This document shows, piece by piece, positions 61,277 through 64,000 of a stretch of 64,000 nucleotides of DNA. Below the pieces are notes generated by a model. The model made no database searches. It had not been told where the DNA came from and worked only from the letters and a program-made list of their open reading frames with translations. Origin of the DNA: Myrica gale (lineage: Eukaryota; Streptophyta; Magnoliopsida; Fagales; Myricaceae); the NCBI GenBank assembly GCA_963930655.1, contig OZ005612.1, positions 3,787,001 to 3,851,000 on the forward strand, read 5' to 3'. Each line of letters begins with the position of its first letter. The stretch's first letter is position 1. Both the position numbers and the translations under genes were made by a program.

Positions 61277-61693
61277 GTAAGTTTGCTTGACATTGTCAAA
61301 AGTTATGCTCCTGCAAGGCGTTATGTAACTTTAGTTTATCATTTTCTTTTGTTCATTACCAAGTTGATCTCCTTGGAGGTATTACGTGTACTTCTGATAA
61401 TTTGTGTCATAGGTTAGAATTTTCTTAAAAAACTCTCAAAGAGGAACCCACACACTAACATGCATTGAACAAAATTACGGAAATGTAAGGTGAACTGGAA
61501 AACTGCAAGGTCGTCTATTAAATCATGCGAGTCAAAATACAAGTTGTGTCAATCATTGAAAGGTGCTGATTTTGCTCGGGTGGAGCCAAGCATGGCTGAC
61601 TAGCGGCAATCACGTTCAGTGATTTCTAGAAATTTTAGGCTTGGCTCGTAATTTGTTTTTAAGAGTATCTATATTTCCACCCCACTGGGATTT

Positions 61694-63940
61694 TTTTTTA
61701 TAAGTAAACCAATCTTATTAAAGAGAAAAAAAAACAAACCCAACAGTACAAGAGACTATATTGAAACTCCAAACCCAAACGCACACCCACCCCCTAGGCG
61801 CCAAGCGCTGCCAAACTCATCCAACAAACCCAAGACGATCAAAGCCAAGGACAACCCCTCCCTATAACAAACTCAAAAGAAAACCCACCCTATTACATGA
61901 TCAAACCCAAAACGATCAAAGCCAAGGACAATCCCTCCCCAAACACAAAAGAAACCCCACCCTATTACATAATCAAAGCCAAGGCCTGTCCTTTGTTCGG
62001 AGTCTGCCTAGCGGTCGAAGAGGACCCATCATAATTAATTGAAGAGTTCAATCCCTTTAACTCCCGAAGCATCCTCCCCCCTGATTTTTTGGATTTTTTT
62101 GAACTAAGCGGTACCCTATCGCGTTCCAATGCAGCGAAGAGTTTTCTCAGCTCCTCCTCGTGACCGTCACTCGTCACTCCAACCAATTGTCCAACCGAGG
62201 AAACCATATCTAATACCCATTCTGGAGATTTCCCCTCCAAATCATCTCTAGGGAAACTGACTGCCAATGGGTCAACCTGCACCAGTTCCCCCACGAGATC
62301 TCGATGAAGCTCTCCAACCTCCATCTCTAGAGAAAGTGCCTGAAGAGATGATTCCCCACGACACAAGTCAGAGTCCCCCGAGACAACACAAGCCAGGGTC
62401 CCCCGAGAACATTCCCCCATGGGATCCAGAACTGCCCGCTCCCTCTCGGCAACACAAGTCTCCTGAACGTGGGCCTCCTCCATGGGGACCCCACTCATGA
62501 GCGTCCCATCTTGAAGATCGGCCTGGTCTGGCGCCGAAAAGCTGCATCCCGACTTCTCCGGTGCTGCCCGCTCCTTCTCGTCAGCATCTTCGGACTGTGT
62601 CGGCGCCGGCGAGTAGCCGGAACCCTTCCTTGCCACCACAGACAGCGTCGCCTGAGGCAACACATCCACCGGCAGAGAGTTCCGGCCAGCACCCGAGTTC
62701 GGATCATCCTGCCCATCACCCGGCTCAGCACACCCACACGGCTTCTCCACACCAGCAGGCAATATCAACTGGGTCACTGAGCCGGGCTCACAGAAATGAG
62801 ACCCACGGCCCAACTGAAGAGAGACCAAGCCAACCTGCGTAGAATCACATGCCAAGCAGCTCAAGGCCCTCCCGGGTTCCTCTATGATTTTGAAAAGGCT
62901 GTCCAGCTCAGCACGCATGCGCAATAAATGTGCCCTCAACTCTCCGTCTGTCCCAGCCGTCCCAGCAGTCCCCCCAAAGCCTCTTTACGAAAAGAATGCA
63001 CGTGACCTACGCCCATTGGAAAACCAACTGAGGACAGCCTTCGGCCTGCGGACGCCGCCATTGGGAAACCAAATGTGGCCTGCCTAGTCAGGTTACCGTT
63101 GCCATCGTGATGCATACGCAACTCCCCCTCACCCTCCTCCTTCATCATCTTCGATGAGCCACCCCTCACCAGTTGGGCAAAGGAAACTCCCGGCCTAACC
63201 TTTGGCACTGCATGCCCCGAGTCTGATCTGCACAGTTCTCCAATGACAGAAATAATCTCCTCGCAAGACTGAACGAAGGCCTGCCAGCCAAAACCTGGTC
63301 GCCCCTCAGGGATCCTGACTGCCCCCCTCCGCCGTCTATCCCCAAATTCCACCAACACAATGTATCTATCATGCTCATTCGAACATTTCTGGGCAAGAAA
63401 CGCACGGGAGGATTCATTGAACTTCACCGAAAGACCCTTGTCTTCTTTCCCCTCCTCCAGTTTGCGAAAAAGGTTGGCAAGCCAAACCACCCCATATCTG
63501 CCAATACGAACGGAGCTCTGCGACTTCCGACTCAGCTCCGATAACGTAACGAGACCCAACTTGCTAACCGAGAAATGAAACGTCTTCGCCTCAACCACTA
63601 AACTCCGGAAAAAAGCCATCACAAACCACGGACTAAGAAAACTAACACAGCTCGATGGACCTATGGGGAGGCCAACACAACTTCAATCAAACTCCCAGAT
63701 ATTACTCATTTTTCACTGTTTCAGATAGGAAATAAGTCGATTAAACCACGAGATTCAAAACTGCAAGCATAAATAGTCTCTTTCTTTTCAAGGAATAAGC
63801 ACATGCATCACAAAACTTGAAAAGCAATGGCATTTGAACACTTAGCAGCAATTACCCATCTAAGGGTGAGCTTCTGAAATCTAGGGAGGGAATTCTGTCC
63901 AATAAGGCGAGTACTTGGATAGAGGTTCAGAACGGCTCAT
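61694..63940 (-). mobile_element. LINE-derived insertion (2.25 kb) in intron 1 of the NT-C2 gene
   Basis: The 13-base target duplication CCCACTGGGATTT lies at 61681-61693 and 63941-63953. A T-run next to the left copy is the polyA tail of a minus-strand element. It has a leader of about 310 bases (63623-63940), an ORF1-type frame (61965-63622) and a 3' tail, but no endonuclease or reverse transcriptase, so ORF2 was lost before or during insertion. Two perfect flanks mean it is fairly young. Confidence 0.92.
61965..63622 (-). pseudogene. LINE ORF1-type protein, split by a one-base frameshift
   Basis: From Met 63622: KTFHFSVSKLGLVTLSELSR, GRYGVVWLANLF, AVRIPEGRPGFGWQAF, a domain often found at the start of plant LINE ORF1 proteins. 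The frame stops at 62936-62938 after GQTES. It continues one frame over with LRAHLLRMRAELDSLFKIIE (leucine-zipper-like), then runs to 61965 with GHEEELRKLFAALERD and RMLRELKGLNSSINYDG. In related LINEs that last segment sits just before the endonuclease of ORF2, which is missing here. One base lost near 62938 would explain the split. Confidence 0.75.
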
Positions 63941-64000
63941 CCCACTGGGATTTCTGAAATTAAAAGGTGTATTCACATTGGAGTACTAAAACTCATGAGA

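Overview
This window is nuclear DNA from a flowering plant, most likely a eudicot. The genes have short GT-AG introns and plant-only families: a plastid-type PPR protein, a land-plant GPAT, ALD1 and an NT-C2 protein. The intergenic DNA is AT-rich and full of plant transposons. I cannot name the species.

Layout. 1-8900 is repeat-rich: a non-autonomous hAT element inserted in the 5' leader of a broken DUF241 gene, a 41-bp minisatellite that replaces the end of that gene, and a LINE RNase H relic split by a MITE. 8911-10773 is an intronless PPR gene of the PDM1/SEL1 type. 11.9-12.9 kb and 20.3-21.1 kb hold short polyA-tailed retro-insertions. 15.1-19.8 kb is a six-exon glutaredoxin-DEP-DUF547 gene. 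21.8-24.8 kb is an internally deleted CACTA element with a TIR, a 3-bp target duplication and an almost complete second gene. 25.7-29.6 kb is a decayed Copia element with both LTRs and a 5-bp duplication. 29.7-31.4 kb (minus) is a GPAT2/3-like acyltransferase. 35.9-38.4 kb (minus) is a TRM9-type tRNA wobble-uridine methyltransferase. 43.7-47.9 kb is ALD1, the aminotransferase that starts pipecolate synthesis in systemic immunity. It is followed by a tandem pair of uncharacterised 76-78 residue proteins. 53.07-57.81 kb is a Pack-MULE that carries a PPR gene fragment and was later hit by a hAT element with an uninterrupted 809-codon transposase. 59.2-64 kb is the start of an NT-C2 (EEIG1/EHBP1-type) gene that runs off the right edge, with a 2.25-kb LINE derivative in its first coding intron.

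The host genes do not form one pathway. ALD1 (immune signalling), GPAT (lipid polyesters or phospholipid), TRM9 (tRNA modification) and the plastid PPR gene (organelle RNA) are independent plant genes between transposon blocks. I found no gene cluster, CRISPR array or RNA gene. The strongest observations are the fully delimited transposons. For most of them both termini and the target-site duplication can be read directly, so the insertion order can be reconstructed.
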